The notes: generated from the letters alone by a model not told the origin. Positions 1 to 5,932 are shown, numbered from the stretch's first letter. The stretch is 7,917 nucleotides of DNA from Pseudomonadota bacterium (GCA_030531915.1 JAUNMD010000044.1:1-7917), one strand, 5' to 3'. Numbers and translations: made by a program.

Positions 1-338
1 CGAATTGGGCGGTCAATCAAGCGCGCAATCAATGTTTCAGCGGTTGATGCCTTGCCCTCGCGTCTGTCACGCGACCCTGGGATACGGCCAGCGGACGCAA
101 ATTTTTCCTGATAATCAACAGTCAGTGGAAAGAAATCCTGACCTTCGACCGCGGTCTTTTCCGCGCAGACGGTTGCCAATACCATTGTACCGCCCATTGT
201 CGCCAAAACAGCACCGTTTGCCTGTTTCGCCATACGACCTGTTTCCAAACGCAACACTTCGTCACCATATGGCACTTCGAACACAACAGGATTATTCAAA
301 TGTGTACGTTCACCTTTGTCAAATAAACCAAACAACAT
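1..338 (-). CDS. pnp: Polyribonucleotide nucleotidyltransferase (PNPase), N-terminal part, cut by the window edge
   Basis: PNPase degrades RNA 3' to 5' by phosphorolysis as a ring-shaped trimer in the cytoplasm, often with an RNA helicase or RNase E. Only the first 112 codons lie in the window. Translation from ATG at 338 gives a start MLFGLFDKGERT, then the first RNase PH domain with GQDFFPLTVDYQEK (residues 66-79), AGRIPGS (83-89) and ETLIARLIDRPI (101-112), which match the family nearly residue for residue. A Shine-Dalgarno GGAGA (349-345) sits 6 nt before the start. The protein begins about 14 residues before the usual E. coli-type start, but the GGAGA supports this ATG. One oddity is in the RNA-constriction loop: E. 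coli has Phe-Phe-Arg-Arg, and here the Phe-Phe pair is Arg90-Asp91, with the Arg-Arg pair kept. The gene follows rpsO in the classical order but has its own promoter. Confidence 0.95.
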   Translation of the reverse strand, partial: MLFGLFDKGERTHLNNPVVFEVPYGDEVLRLETGRMAKQANGAVLATMGGTMVLATVCAEKTAVEGQDFFPLTVDYQEKFASAGRIPGSRDRREGKASTAETLIARLIDRPI

Positions 339-374
339 TATTTTTCTCCATTCGTTTGTAAGTTTGTTATTCAA

Positions 375-440
375 TGCGAAGAAAAATTATTCGTTTTTGC
401 ATTCGCGCAAAATGCAAGAATGAACAATTTCCCCTTCGCA
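375..440 (-). promoter_or_regulatory. Long hairpin in the pnp mRNA leader
   Basis: Read on the minus strand, TGCGAA (440-435) pairs with TTCGCA (380-375). After one bulged base, GGGAAATT (433-426) pairs with AATTTTTC (388-381) using two G-U pairs. ATTC (421-418) pairs with GAAT (392-389), and the tip is the perfect 7-bp hairpin TTGCATT (417-411) / AATGCAA (403-397) with a 7-nt loop. Together this is a 66-nt, nearly continuous duplex that would begin at the predicted transcript 5' end. In E. coli the pnp leader carries a duplex that RNase III cuts, after which PNPase destabilises its own mRNA. I infer the same kind of autocontrol here from position and shape; the sequence itself is not the E. 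coli one. Confidence 0.7.
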
Positions 441-447
441 CCATTTG

Positions 448-475
448 ATTATAAATGATATTTGCATCAATGCAA
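448..475 (-). promoter_or_regulatory. Predicted sigma-70 promoter of pnp
   Basis: On the minus strand there is a perfect -10 box TATAAT (453-448), with a weak -35 TTGCAT (475-470) 16 bp upstream. The predicted start is near 441, about 103 nt before the pnp ATG and exactly at the base of the leader hairpin. It lies downstream of the rpsO terminator, so pnp can be transcribed independently of rpsO. The -35 matches the consensus poorly; the -10 is the main evidence. Confidence 0.6.
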
Positions 476-478
476 TAA

Positions 479-502
479 AAATCCCGCCACAGGGCGGGAT
501 TT
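479..502 (-). terminator. Intrinsic terminator after rpsO
   Basis: AAATCCCGCC (479-488) and GGCGGGATTT (493-502) form a perfect 10-bp stem with a 4-nt loop, 2 nt beyond the rpsO stop codon. On the minus strand the 3' arm ends in T residues that continue into TTATTG. This closes the xseB-mutS-truB-rpsO operon and separates it from pnp, which has its own promoter further downstream. Confidence 0.9.
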
Positions 503-504
503 GA

Positions 505-777
505 TTATTTACGCAGACCTAATTTTTTAATCAGTTCTTCGTATTCAGCAACACTGTTCTTTTTGATGTACGCCAACAGTTTCTTGCGGCGGTTTACCAT
601 CAACAACAGACCACGTTTAGAGTGTTCGTCTTTGTGGTTTTCTTTCATGTGCTGGGTCAAATTGCGAATACGTTCTGTCAAAACAGCAACCTGAGATGCA
701 GCGGAACCGCCATTATCTTTTTCTGTTGTTTTGAAAGCGGCGATCAATTCGCTCTTTTTTTCTTTTGTAACGGACAT
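505..777 (-). CDS. rpsO: 30S ribosomal protein S15 (uS15)
   Basis: S15 binds 16S rRNA early in 30S assembly and helps form a bridge to the 50S subunit. The 90-residue product has the usual family length (about 89) and the conserved core: GSAASQVAVLTERIRNLTQH (about residues 24-43), then the HKDEHSKRGLL stretch and the VNRRKKLLAYI helix. The start is ATG at 777 with Shine-Dalgarno AAAGGA 7 nt upstream. It follows truB by 21 nt with no room for a separate promoter, so it is probably cotranscribed with truB. A strong terminator begins 2 nt after its stop. Nothing looks unusual in the protein. Confidence 0.97.
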   Translation of the reverse strand: MSVTKEKKSELIAAFKTTEKDNGGSAASQVAVLTERIRNLTQHMKENHKDEHSKRGLLLMVNRRKKLLAYIKKNSVAEYEELIKKLGLRK

Positions 778-798
778 TATGTTTTCCTTTGTTTGTCG

Positions 799-1674
799 TT
801 AAATTGTTCGTTTGGGGCGCAGCATACCGGAATCATCAATTCGCCCTATTCCAATGAACACATCACCAGAATAAACACGACGCAGACCGGCCGCATCACC
901 CGTTTGAATAAACCCGCCGTTTTTATATAGTTCGGCCGATTTATCGTCCAGACGCATAACCGGAATGTCCCCCAGTCCATGGTCTGGTGATTTCAAGAAA
1001 TCCTTGATATCTGTGCCATTATTGACCAGTTTTTCCAGAAAATCAAGTGTCACCGCATTTTTTATATCAAAACCGCCCGATTTGGTGCGGCGTATCATCG
1101 TTGTTGTGGCGATGGCCCCAACCGCCCGCGCGATATCACGCACCAATGCACGGACATATGTCCCACGGCTGCACCGCAGGCGAAAATTCCAATCCGACCC
1201 GTCGCGCCCCAGAAATTCCAGCGCATAGATATTTACTTTACGTGGTGCGGGTGCGGCGACAACCCCACCACGCGCCAATTCGTATGCACGCCGCCCCGCG
1301 ATGTGCACCGCACTGTATACCGGCGGAATTTGGGAAATTTCCCCCATAAATTGTGGCAGCACACCTAAAACAGCATCAACCGTTGGCATAAAATCATTAC
1401 GCGCGGTTTCGCGTCCCGTTATGTCCAACGTGTCCGTTGCAATACCAAACCGCATAGAAAACAGGTATTCTTTGACGTTTTCATGTGCATCTTCGACAAA
1501 TGGTATCATTTTGGTTGCCGCGCCAACCGCAATCGGCAGTACCCCCGACGCCATTGGGTCAAGTGTGCCGATATGTCCCGACGTCCGCGCCCCAAACAGG
1601 CGCGCGACACGCGTGCTGGCCGTGCGACTGAACAGGCCACTTTCTTTGTCCAAAATAATCCAACCACATGCCAT
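799..1674 (-). CDS. truB: tRNA pseudouridine(55) synthase
   Basis: TruB isomerises U55 in the T-loop of nearly all tRNAs and also helps tRNA fold. The 291-residue product shows the catalytic block GHIGTLDPMASG with the catalytic Asp at residue 39. It also has KEYLFSMRFGIATDTLDITG (68-87, the conserved Tyr70), PPVYSAVHIAGRRAYELARG (around 117) and the CSRGTYVRALVRDIA segment that carries the conserved Arg. The last 60 or so residues fit the C-terminal RNA-binding (PUA-like) region. The N-terminal KESGLFSRT replaces the more usual KPxGxTS pattern, a mild divergence. The ATG comes 1 nt after the stop of the upstream gene and only weak purine stretches precede it, so translational coupling is likely. 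It is followed by rpsO. Confidence 0.95.
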   Translation of the reverse strand: MACGWIILDKESGLFSRTASTRVARLFGARTSGHIGTLDPMASGVLPIAVGAATKMIPFVEDAHENVKEYLFSMRFGIATDTLDITGRETARNDFMPTVDAVLGVLPQFMGEISQIPPVYSAVHIAGRRAYELARGGVVAAPAPRKVNIYALEFLGRDGSDWNFRLRCSRGTYVRALVRDIARAVGAIATTTMIRRTKSGGFDIKNAVTLDFLEKLVNNGTDIKDFLKSPDHGLGDIPVMRLDDKSAELYKNGGFIQTGDAAGLRRVYSGDVFIGIGRIDDSGMLRPKRTI

Positions 1675-1675
1675 T

Positions 1676-2161
1676 TTAACGATGCTTTATCTTGCTCTGT
1701 GCGCGGGCAAATTCGGTCATAAACCGCGCAAATTCTGTTTTATCTTTGCGACACAGCGGCCACAGTTGTGTCATGGTTGTGTTATCAATAACCGCACTGT
1801 ATTTTGCCGTGTTGACCAATATTTCACGCCACTGGCGCGACACATCACCGTTTTCCAGACACAGTGGCGCGTCCATCGGGACGCTTGCATAAACCTTTGT
1901 CCCATCAATGCGAACATCGCGCCCAACCAGCATACGCGCCGACCACGCAACCTTTGAAATATACTCGTTTCCACCGTCGTGCACAACCGTACGCAGCCCC
2001 AGTTGAATTTCCGGCATACCGACCGTTAAATGCGTTGCAACATGTGATTTCATAAAATCCAAATGATGCAAAAATTCCGTCAGAACCAGTGGGTTGTAAA
2101 ACTCGGCATAATTTGGTTCATAAAACGGTGTTTTGAATGCGATTTTTACTCTGGTCTTCAT
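1676..2161 (-). CDS. Hypothetical protein of 161 residues between mutS and truB
   Basis: I do not recognise this protein. It is soluble-looking, with no signal peptide or membrane segment. It is rich in His, Met and aromatic residues near the N-terminus (for example YEPNYAEFYNPLVLTEFLHH) and has a basic C-terminus ending SKIKHR. A possible beta-rich middle contains GRDVRIDGTKVYASVPMD (about 79-96). The start ATG at 2161 has AAAGGA about 10 nt upstream across a run of six C. It lies 22 nt after mutS and its stop is 1 nt before the truB start, so it is embedded in the operon and very likely expressed. The tight packing and the absence of any competing long frame with family matches argue that it is real. 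In many Proteobacteria this slot before truB is rbfA; I see no convincing RbfA signature, although KVYASV faintly resembles one RbfA strand. Confidence 0.8.
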   Translation of the reverse strand: MKTRVKIAFKTPFYEPNYAEFYNPLVLTEFLHHLDFMKSHVATHLTVGMPEIQLGLRTVVHDGGNEYISKVAWSARMLVGRDVRIDGTKVYASVPMDAPLCLENGDVSRQWREILVNTAKYSAVIDNTTMTQLWPLCRKDKTEFARFMTEFARAQSKIKHR

Positions 2162-2183
2162 ATGGGGGGTGTCCTTTGGCTCT

Positions 2184-4715
2184 TTACCCGAACAGCGTCA
2201 GTTGCGTTGTATCACCCGGCTGCATCACGCGCGCTGGCTTTTTCGGCGCAGGCGTGGTGGCAACAGGTGTGGGCGTTATATTTTCTGTTGTGGCACGTGC
2301 CCCCTCCAACCCGGCCAAAACAGATTCTGCGCGGGCAACAACCGATGCCGGCATGCCCGCCATTTTGGCGACGTGTATACCGTATGAACGGTTGGCAACA
2401 CCCGCCACAATTTTATGCATAAATACAATATCGTTATTATGTTCACGTACATCAATGGTCAGGCACGACACATTATGCAGCCGCCCCGCGTCATCACCGA
2501 CCAACGCCGTCAATTCGTGATAGTGCGTGGCAAACAACGTGCGTGGCGACAATTCGTCCAAGTATTCCAACACCGCCTGTGCAATCGCCATACCGTCGTA
2601 CGTTGCCGTCCCGCGACCGATTTCATCAAAAATGATAAATGATTTCTTGGTCGCACGACGCAAGATGTTGGCGGTCTCGCTCATTTCCACCATAAATGTG
2701 GATTGCCCCGCGGCCAGATTATCTGATGCACCAACACGACTGAACAACTGGTCACAAATACCAATCGTCGCGCGTGATGCCGGCACAAACGAACCCAAAT
2801 GCGCCAGTACAACAATCAATGCATTCTGGCGCAGATATGTTGATTTACCCGCCATATTCGGGCCGGTCAGTAATGCAATCGGGCGCACGTTCAAATTACA
2901 ATCGTTTTTAACGAAATTATCGCCACGCGTGCGCAATACTGATTCAATCACAGGGTGACGACCGCCCACGACATCAAACGCACCGTCGTCTGTAATATTT
3001 GGGCGCACCCAGCCATAATCACGCGCCACCGTGGCCAGCGCATACCACACATCTAAATCCGCCAGCAAATCCGCCACAGACAGCAAATCATCAGATATCG
3101 CGCGAATGTCCGCAATCAGGTTTGCAATAATATCGTTTTCAATACCCGTTGCGCGTTCGGCCGCACTGCGCACATTGTTGTCCAAATCAATCAGTTGCGC
3201 GGTGGTAAATCGCATATTGCCCGCCAATGTCTGGCGATGTATAAAGCCCGATTCTGGCATCATCAGTGCGTCGGCACGTGCCGATGGCACTTCGATAAAA
3301 TACCCCAGAACATTATTGTATTTGATTTTCAGTGTGTGCACGCCGGTCTGGGTTGCATACTGTGATTGCAGGCCCGCGATTGTTTCCTTGGCCCCGTGGG
3401 CCAATGCGCGCATATTGTCCAATGCGACATCAAACCCATCGCGTATAACCCCACCATCACGAAAAAATGTCGGCAATTCATCGGCCAGCGCATGCGACAG
3501 TTTTATCGCCAAATCGTTGTGCGTATTTATATTTGCAAATTGCGCCGCCAATTCCGCGTCCAAACGCGGCCCCATCATTTTGAAATTCGGCAATTCAATC
3601 AAGAAATCTGCCACATGACGCATATCGCGTGGCGTCCCGCGCCCCGACAACAGGCGTGTCAAGCTGCGTCCGACGTCGGGCACAGATGACAGAGATGCCG
3701 CAACAGTTGCCATAACATCACTGTTCAAAATCATATGACCAATATGTTCCTGACGGTTGCGAATTTCTGTGGCATCGCCCGACAATGTGCGCAAGTACCC
3801 ACGCAATTTACGCGCGCCCGCCGCGGTCTTGGTCACGTCCAGAACATCAATCAAACACGCGCCGCCATCTGATATTGGGGCGTCTATTTCCAAACTGCGC
3901 CATGTGGCGGAATCAATCAATAATTGCGCGCCCGATTTGAACACGTATGGCGCGCGAAATGTTGTTGTGGCATCACGCTGGGTATTAAACAGATAACCCG
4001 CCAGAATTTGAATCGCAGACATTGCGGGCGTTGCCGCCGCATTGCCATCAATCGCGCCCGAAAATACGCGCGATACAATTTGATCAATGTCTGCACGGTG
4101 ATACAGTTTTTCGTATACTGGCGTTGTCTCGAACACATCGCGCAGGTGCTGCACCGTTTCTGTTTCTGCGTCACGTTCGGGATAAATAACCTCTGCCGGA
4201 TTGATGCGAACCAAATCGTCCAATACGTCGGCGGTGCGACCAACAAAAAATTCACCCGTTGAAATATCACAGCCCGCGATATCAAACGCATCGGCATTTG
4301 GTACAACCGCGACCAAGAAATTAGAATTTTTCGGTGTCAGCAAATTTTCATCGGTCAATGTTCCCGATGTCAAAACGCGAATAATTTTGCGTTCGATGTA
4401 TTTATGACCACGCGCCTTGGCCTGGGCGGGTGTTTCCATTTGTTCGACCAGCGCAACCTTGAACCCTGCGCGAACCAAGCGGCCAAAATAATTGTCCGCC
4501 GCGTGCCATGGAATACCGCACATTGGAATGTCCGCACCATCGCCATCTGTGCCACGTGCCGTCAAAACCAGCCCCAAATTTTGACTGATTATCTTTGCAT
4601 CTTCGAAAAAAGATTCGTAAAAATCCCCCAAACGAAACATCAACAGTGCATCTGGATTTTCGGATTTCATATCCATGTACTGTTGCATAACAGGGGTCAG
4701 TTTTGGTTTTTCCAT
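2184..4715 (-). CDS. mutS: DNA mismatch repair protein MutS
   Basis: MutS recognises mismatches and small loops as a clamp-like dimer and, on ATP binding, recruits MutL. The 843-residue product is full length (E. coli has 853). The N-terminal mismatch-binding domain has the Phe-X-Glu motif at F32-Y33-E34 within FRLGDFYESF. The connector, lever and clamp regions follow. The ATPase has Walker A GPNMAGKST (618-626), and the Walker B/signature FDEIGRGTATYDG with D697-E698, then the FATHYHEL switch segment. The protein ends QLTLFG (838-843), a match to the QL(S/D)LF sliding-clamp binding motif. Because the chain stops there, the E. coli-type tetramerisation tail is absent. The ATG at 4715 follows xseB by 12 nt with only a weak AGG upstream, suggesting coupling to xseB translation. 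The preceding gene is another DNA-repair gene, so the operon is repair followed by RNA/translation genes. Confidence 0.97.
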   Translation of the reverse strand: MEKPKLTPVMQQYMDMKSENPDALLMFRLGDFYESFFEDAKIISQNLGLVLTARGTDGDGADIPMCGIPWHAADNYFGRLVRAGFKVALVEQMETPAQAKARGHKYIERKIIRVLTSGTLTDENLLTPKNSNFLVAVVPNADAFDIAGCDISTGEFFVGRTADVLDDLVRINPAEVIYPERDAETETVQHLRDVFETTPVYEKLYHRADIDQIVSRVFSGAIDGNAAATPAMSAIQILAGYLFNTQRDATTTFRAPYVFKSGAQLLIDSATWRSLEIDAPISDGGACLIDVLDVTKTAAGARKLRGYLRTLSGDATEIRNRQEHIGHMILNSDVMATVAASLSSVPDVGRSLTRLLSGRGTPRDMRHVADFLIELPNFKMMGPRLDAELAAQFANINTHNDLAIKLSHALADELPTFFRDGGVIRDGFDVALDNMRALAHGAKETIAGLQSQYATQTGVHTLKIKYNNVLGYFIEVPSARADALMMPESGFIHRQTLAGNMRFTTAQLIDLDNNVRSAAERATGIENDIIANLIADIRAISDDLLSVADLLADLDVWYALATVARDYGWVRPNITDDGAFDVVGGRHPVIESVLRTRGDNFVKNDCNLNVRPIALLTGPNMAGKSTYLRQNALIVVLAHLGSFVPASRATIGICDQLFSRVGASDNLAAGQSTFMVEMSETANILRRATKKSFIIFDEIGRGTATYDGMAIAQAVLEYLDELSPRTLFATHYHELTALVGDDAGRLHNVSCLTIDVREHNNDIVFMHKIVAGVANRSYGIHVAKMAGMPASVVARAESVLAGLEGARATTENITPTPVATTPAPKKPARVMQPGDTTQLTLFG

Positions 4716-4727
4716 CTTGCGACGCGC

Positions 4728-4928
4728 CTATGCTTGCGTTTCAACCTTTAACGTTTCGATTTTCAGTTCTGCTTCTTTCAGTAACTGTTCGCAATACGCC
4801 TTTAACTTGATACCCTGTTCGTATGCCGCCACAGAATCCGCCAATGGTAATTCGCCAGATTCCATTTTCTTGACCAATTCGGTCAGTTGCTTGTACGCAT
4901 CTTCAAACGATAATTTTTTGTCGTCCAT
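4728..4928 (-). CDS. xseB: Exodeoxyribonuclease VII small subunit
   Basis: XseB binds several-fold to XseA to form exonuclease VII, which degrades single-stranded DNA from both ends and serves in repair. The 66-residue product has the family pattern: SFEDAYKQLTELVKKMESGE, LPLADSVAAYEQGIKL and a charged coiled C-terminus KEAELKIETLKVE. A GTG codon at 4931-4929 lies directly before the ATG at 4928. I chose ATG because AAAGG then stands 7 nt upstream, against only 4 nt for GTG. It is the first gene of the operon, with a promoter about 27-55 nt upstream and a very short leader. mutS follows after 12 nt. No xseA is in the window. Confidence 0.93.
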   Translation of the reverse strand: MDDKKLSFEDAYKQLTELVKKMESGELPLADSVAAYEQGIKLKAYCEQLLKEAELKIETLKVETQA

Positions 4929-4954
4929 CACTCTGCCTTTGTTTTATTGGTCTA

Positions 4955-4983
4955 AATGTACAAGATAAAACGCCGATTGTAAA
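4955..4983 (-). promoter_or_regulatory. Predicted promoter of the xseB-mutS-truB-rpsO operon
   Basis: On the minus strand, TTTACA (4983-4978, five of six consensus bases) and TACATT (4960-4955, four of six) are separated by 17 bp. The predicted start near 4948 leaves a 20-nt leader with AAAGG before the xseB ATG. It is divergent from the plus-strand promoter at 5020-5048, about 37 bp apart. No other good promoter is visible before mutS, the 161-aa gene, truB or rpsO. Confidence 0.55.
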
Positions 4984-5019
4984 GGGTCAGTTTTTTATAA
5001 TTCGCCCTGCTCTAAACAG

Positions 5020-5048
5020 TTGCAAATCGGAAAAGATTCTTCTATAAT
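5020..5048 (+). promoter_or_regulatory. Strong predicted sigma-70 promoter of the structured RNA / Cys-rich gene island
   Basis: TTGCAA (5020-5025) and a perfect TATAAT (5043-5048) are spaced by 17 bp, the optimal distance. The predicted start is near 5055. This is the best promoter match in the window, yet the first credible start codon on this strand is about 235 nt downstream, beyond an intrinsic terminator. That points to a non-coding RNA or a regulated leader as the immediate product. Confidence 0.7.
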
Positions 5049-5116
5049 CGCACCGTCATGGCGTGTTGCCGTGATGGGGTCTGATAACCCGTTTTGTGCG
5101 TCGGAATAAGTTCCAA

Positions 5117-5137
5117 GTGCGCGCGTGCGCATTTTTT
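5117..5137 (+). terminator. Internal terminator-like hairpin in the structured RNA
   Basis: GTGCGC (5117-5122) pairs with GCGCAT (5127-5132; one G-U pair) around a 4-nt loop, and a run of six T follows (5132-5137). It looks like a short intrinsic terminator about 80 nt after the predicted start. If it works, it would give a short RNA of about 80 nt and reduce transcription of everything downstream. The stem is short, so it may be partial or may only be part of the RNA fold. Confidence 0.4.
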
Positions 5138-5233
5138 ATTACGACGAAAATATAACTCCTGAACCAAACGGCCAGGAGGGTTGCGAATATACTGAATAAG
5201 CACACAATTCACAAAATTGTTATCAGCCTCCTG

Positions 5234-5260
5234 ACCACCAAAATAACTTGGTGGTTTTTT
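5234..5260 (+). terminator. Intrinsic terminator upstream of the Cys-rich genes
   Basis: ACCACCAA (5234-5241) and TTGGTGGT (5248-5255) form a perfect 8-bp stem with a 6-nt loop, followed by TTTTT (5256-5260). It ends about 205 nt after the predicted start and 29 nt before the first Cys-rich gene. Because no promoter is seen between it and that gene, it is either the 3' end of a separate RNA or an attenuator. Confidence 0.85.
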
Positions 5261-5289
5261 CGTACGAAAAACAACAGGGGGTAAAAACA

Positions 5290-5634
5290 ATGAAAGCAAA
5301 AATAATCACAAGTATCGCACTGGCAATCATTGCCGTGCCAAATCTGGCACGCGCCGCCACCGTGTGCATGGATGTTGCAACATGTCTGGAACGGGCGGCC
5401 AGCGGATATTGCTGTTGCGCCAATGGCGAAACGCAAACTGATATCGCTTGTCCATCTGGGTATACTGCGGTCGGCACAACATGCACCCGCGCCGACACCA
5501 CCGGCAGCGACGAAACCGGCACGTATGTCATATCATACGGAACATGCGACGCAACCGTATCAACCACAGATTGTTACAGCACACGACTGCAATCATCGAT
5601 TGGACGTGACGAAAACTGCATGTGCAATATGTAG
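5290..5634 (+). CDS. Small secreted Cys-rich protein, 114 residues, function unknown
   Basis: I do not recognise a named family. The first 22 residues, MKAKIITSIALAIIAVPNLARA, are a clear signal peptide, with likely cleavage after ARA at 22. The mature 92 residues contain 11 Cys (26, 32, 41, 42, 43, 54, 65, 86, 95, 110, 112), including a Cys-Cys-Cys run and a CPSGYTAVGTTCTR segment. They are also rich in Thr, Ser and Gly, with little predicted helix. This suits a disulfide-bonded periplasmic or surface protein. The odd Cys count leaves one free or available for an intermolecular bond. ATG 5290 has AGGGGG 8 nt upstream; earlier in-frame starts fall inside the terminator. The next gene, 16 nt on, encodes a second Cys-rich exported protein, so they form an operon. 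No independent promoter is visible. Confidence 0.8.
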   Translation: MKAKIITSIALAIIAVPNLARAATVCMDVATCLERAASGYCCCANGETQTDIACPSGYTAVGTTCTRADTTGSDETGTYVISYGTCDATVSTTDCYSTRLQSSIGRDENCMCNM

Positions 5635-5650
5635 CCAAAGGGTGAAATAA

Positions 5651-5932
5651 ATGAAACGCATGTTTATTTTCGTCATTTGTATGGTGACAATGGCACGCGC
5701 GGCCACCGCCGCATGTGTACAATCCGGCAAAAAATATACATATTGTACGGCGGGATATTACCTGTCGGGTGGCACGTGTACACGTTGCCCCGCCATTGGT
5801 AATACATATGGCACAACGCCGGACAATAATACCGGTGACATAACGTCGTGCAGCATTGCCGGCAACACCCAATGGGGCGAAGACAGCCGTGGATTTTATA
5901 TCTATGAAGATGACTGCCACTATTCTGACTAA
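5651..5932 (+). CDS. Small secreted Cys-rich protein, 93 residues, with a CTAGYYLSGGTCTRCP motif
   Basis: The function is unknown. A signal peptide of about 20 residues (MKRMFIFVICMVTMARAATA) precedes a mature chain with six Cys (22, 32, 43, 46, 67, 89). The segment YCTAGYYLSGGTCTRCP (31-47) resembles the short Cys/Gly/Tyr modules of EGF-like or TNFR-like repeats; from memory, such modules recur in large surface proteins of some gut Alphaproteobacteria, but I cannot confirm that here. The C-terminus is acidic and aromatic (FYIYEDDCHYSD). ATG 5651 has AAGGG 8 nt upstream, 16 nt after the previous gene, so it is the second gene of a two-gene operon. The stop codon is inside the arm of the following terminator. 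It may be a remnant or minimal version of a larger repeat protein. Confidence 0.8.
   Translation: MKRMFIFVICMVTMARAATAACVQSGKKYTYCTAGYYLSGGTCTRCPAIGNTYGTTPDNNTGDITSCSIAGNTQWGEDSRGFYIYEDDCHYSD

Larger units (their letters stand above)
5055..5260 (+). ncRNA. Candidate structured RNA or regulatory leader, class unknown
   Basis: The stretch lies between a strong promoter and an intrinsic terminator and has no credible gene. It is rich in local pairing: TCATGGC (5056-5062)/GCCGTGA (5068-5074); CGTCG (5099-5103)/CGACG (5142-5146) enclosing a GAA/TTC mini-hairpin (5104-5106/5111-5113) and TGCGC (5118-5122)/GCGCA (5127-5131). There is also CAGGAGG (5173-5179)/CCTCCTG (5227-5233) enclosing CTGA (5192-5195)/TCAG (5223-5226) and ACAATT (5204-5209)/AATTGT (5215-5220). 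The CAGGAG arm can alternatively pair with CTCCTG (5156-5161). I tried to recognise 6S RNA, SRP RNA, tmRNA, RNase P RNA and common riboswitch cores (TPP, cobalamin, FMN) and saw none. It is either a stand-alone RNA of about 205 nt or an attenuator leader for the two Cys-rich genes that follow without their own promoter. Confidence 0.6.

Noticed and set aside
1301..1957. 218-codon open frame on the plus strand across truB and the 161-aa gene
   Set aside because: It is antisense to truB, which is certain, has no ribosome-binding site and no recognisable motif.
3031..3618. 195-codon open frame on the plus strand within mutS
   Set aside because: It is antisense to the conserved core of MutS, has Ser/Ala-rich low-information composition and no family motifs. 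It is a shadow of codon bias.
5178..5192. tRNA T-arm-like GGGTTGCGAATATAC, considered as part of a tRNA or tmRNA
   Set aside because: The loop does not fit the TTCRA pattern, there is no matching 5' arm, acceptor stem or CCA end, and no plausible tag peptide was found.
5055..5260. Assignment of the structured RNA to 6S, SRP or a known riboswitch
   Set aside because: There is no long closing stem with a central bubble as in 6S, no GGAAG/AGCAGCC core as in SRP, and no conserved riboswitch core that I could see. It is left unassigned.
5042..5299. 85-codon minus-strand open frame over the structured RNA
   Set aside because: The translation has no motif and runs through two terminator hairpins. 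The opposite-strand promoter, hairpins and terminator explain the region better.
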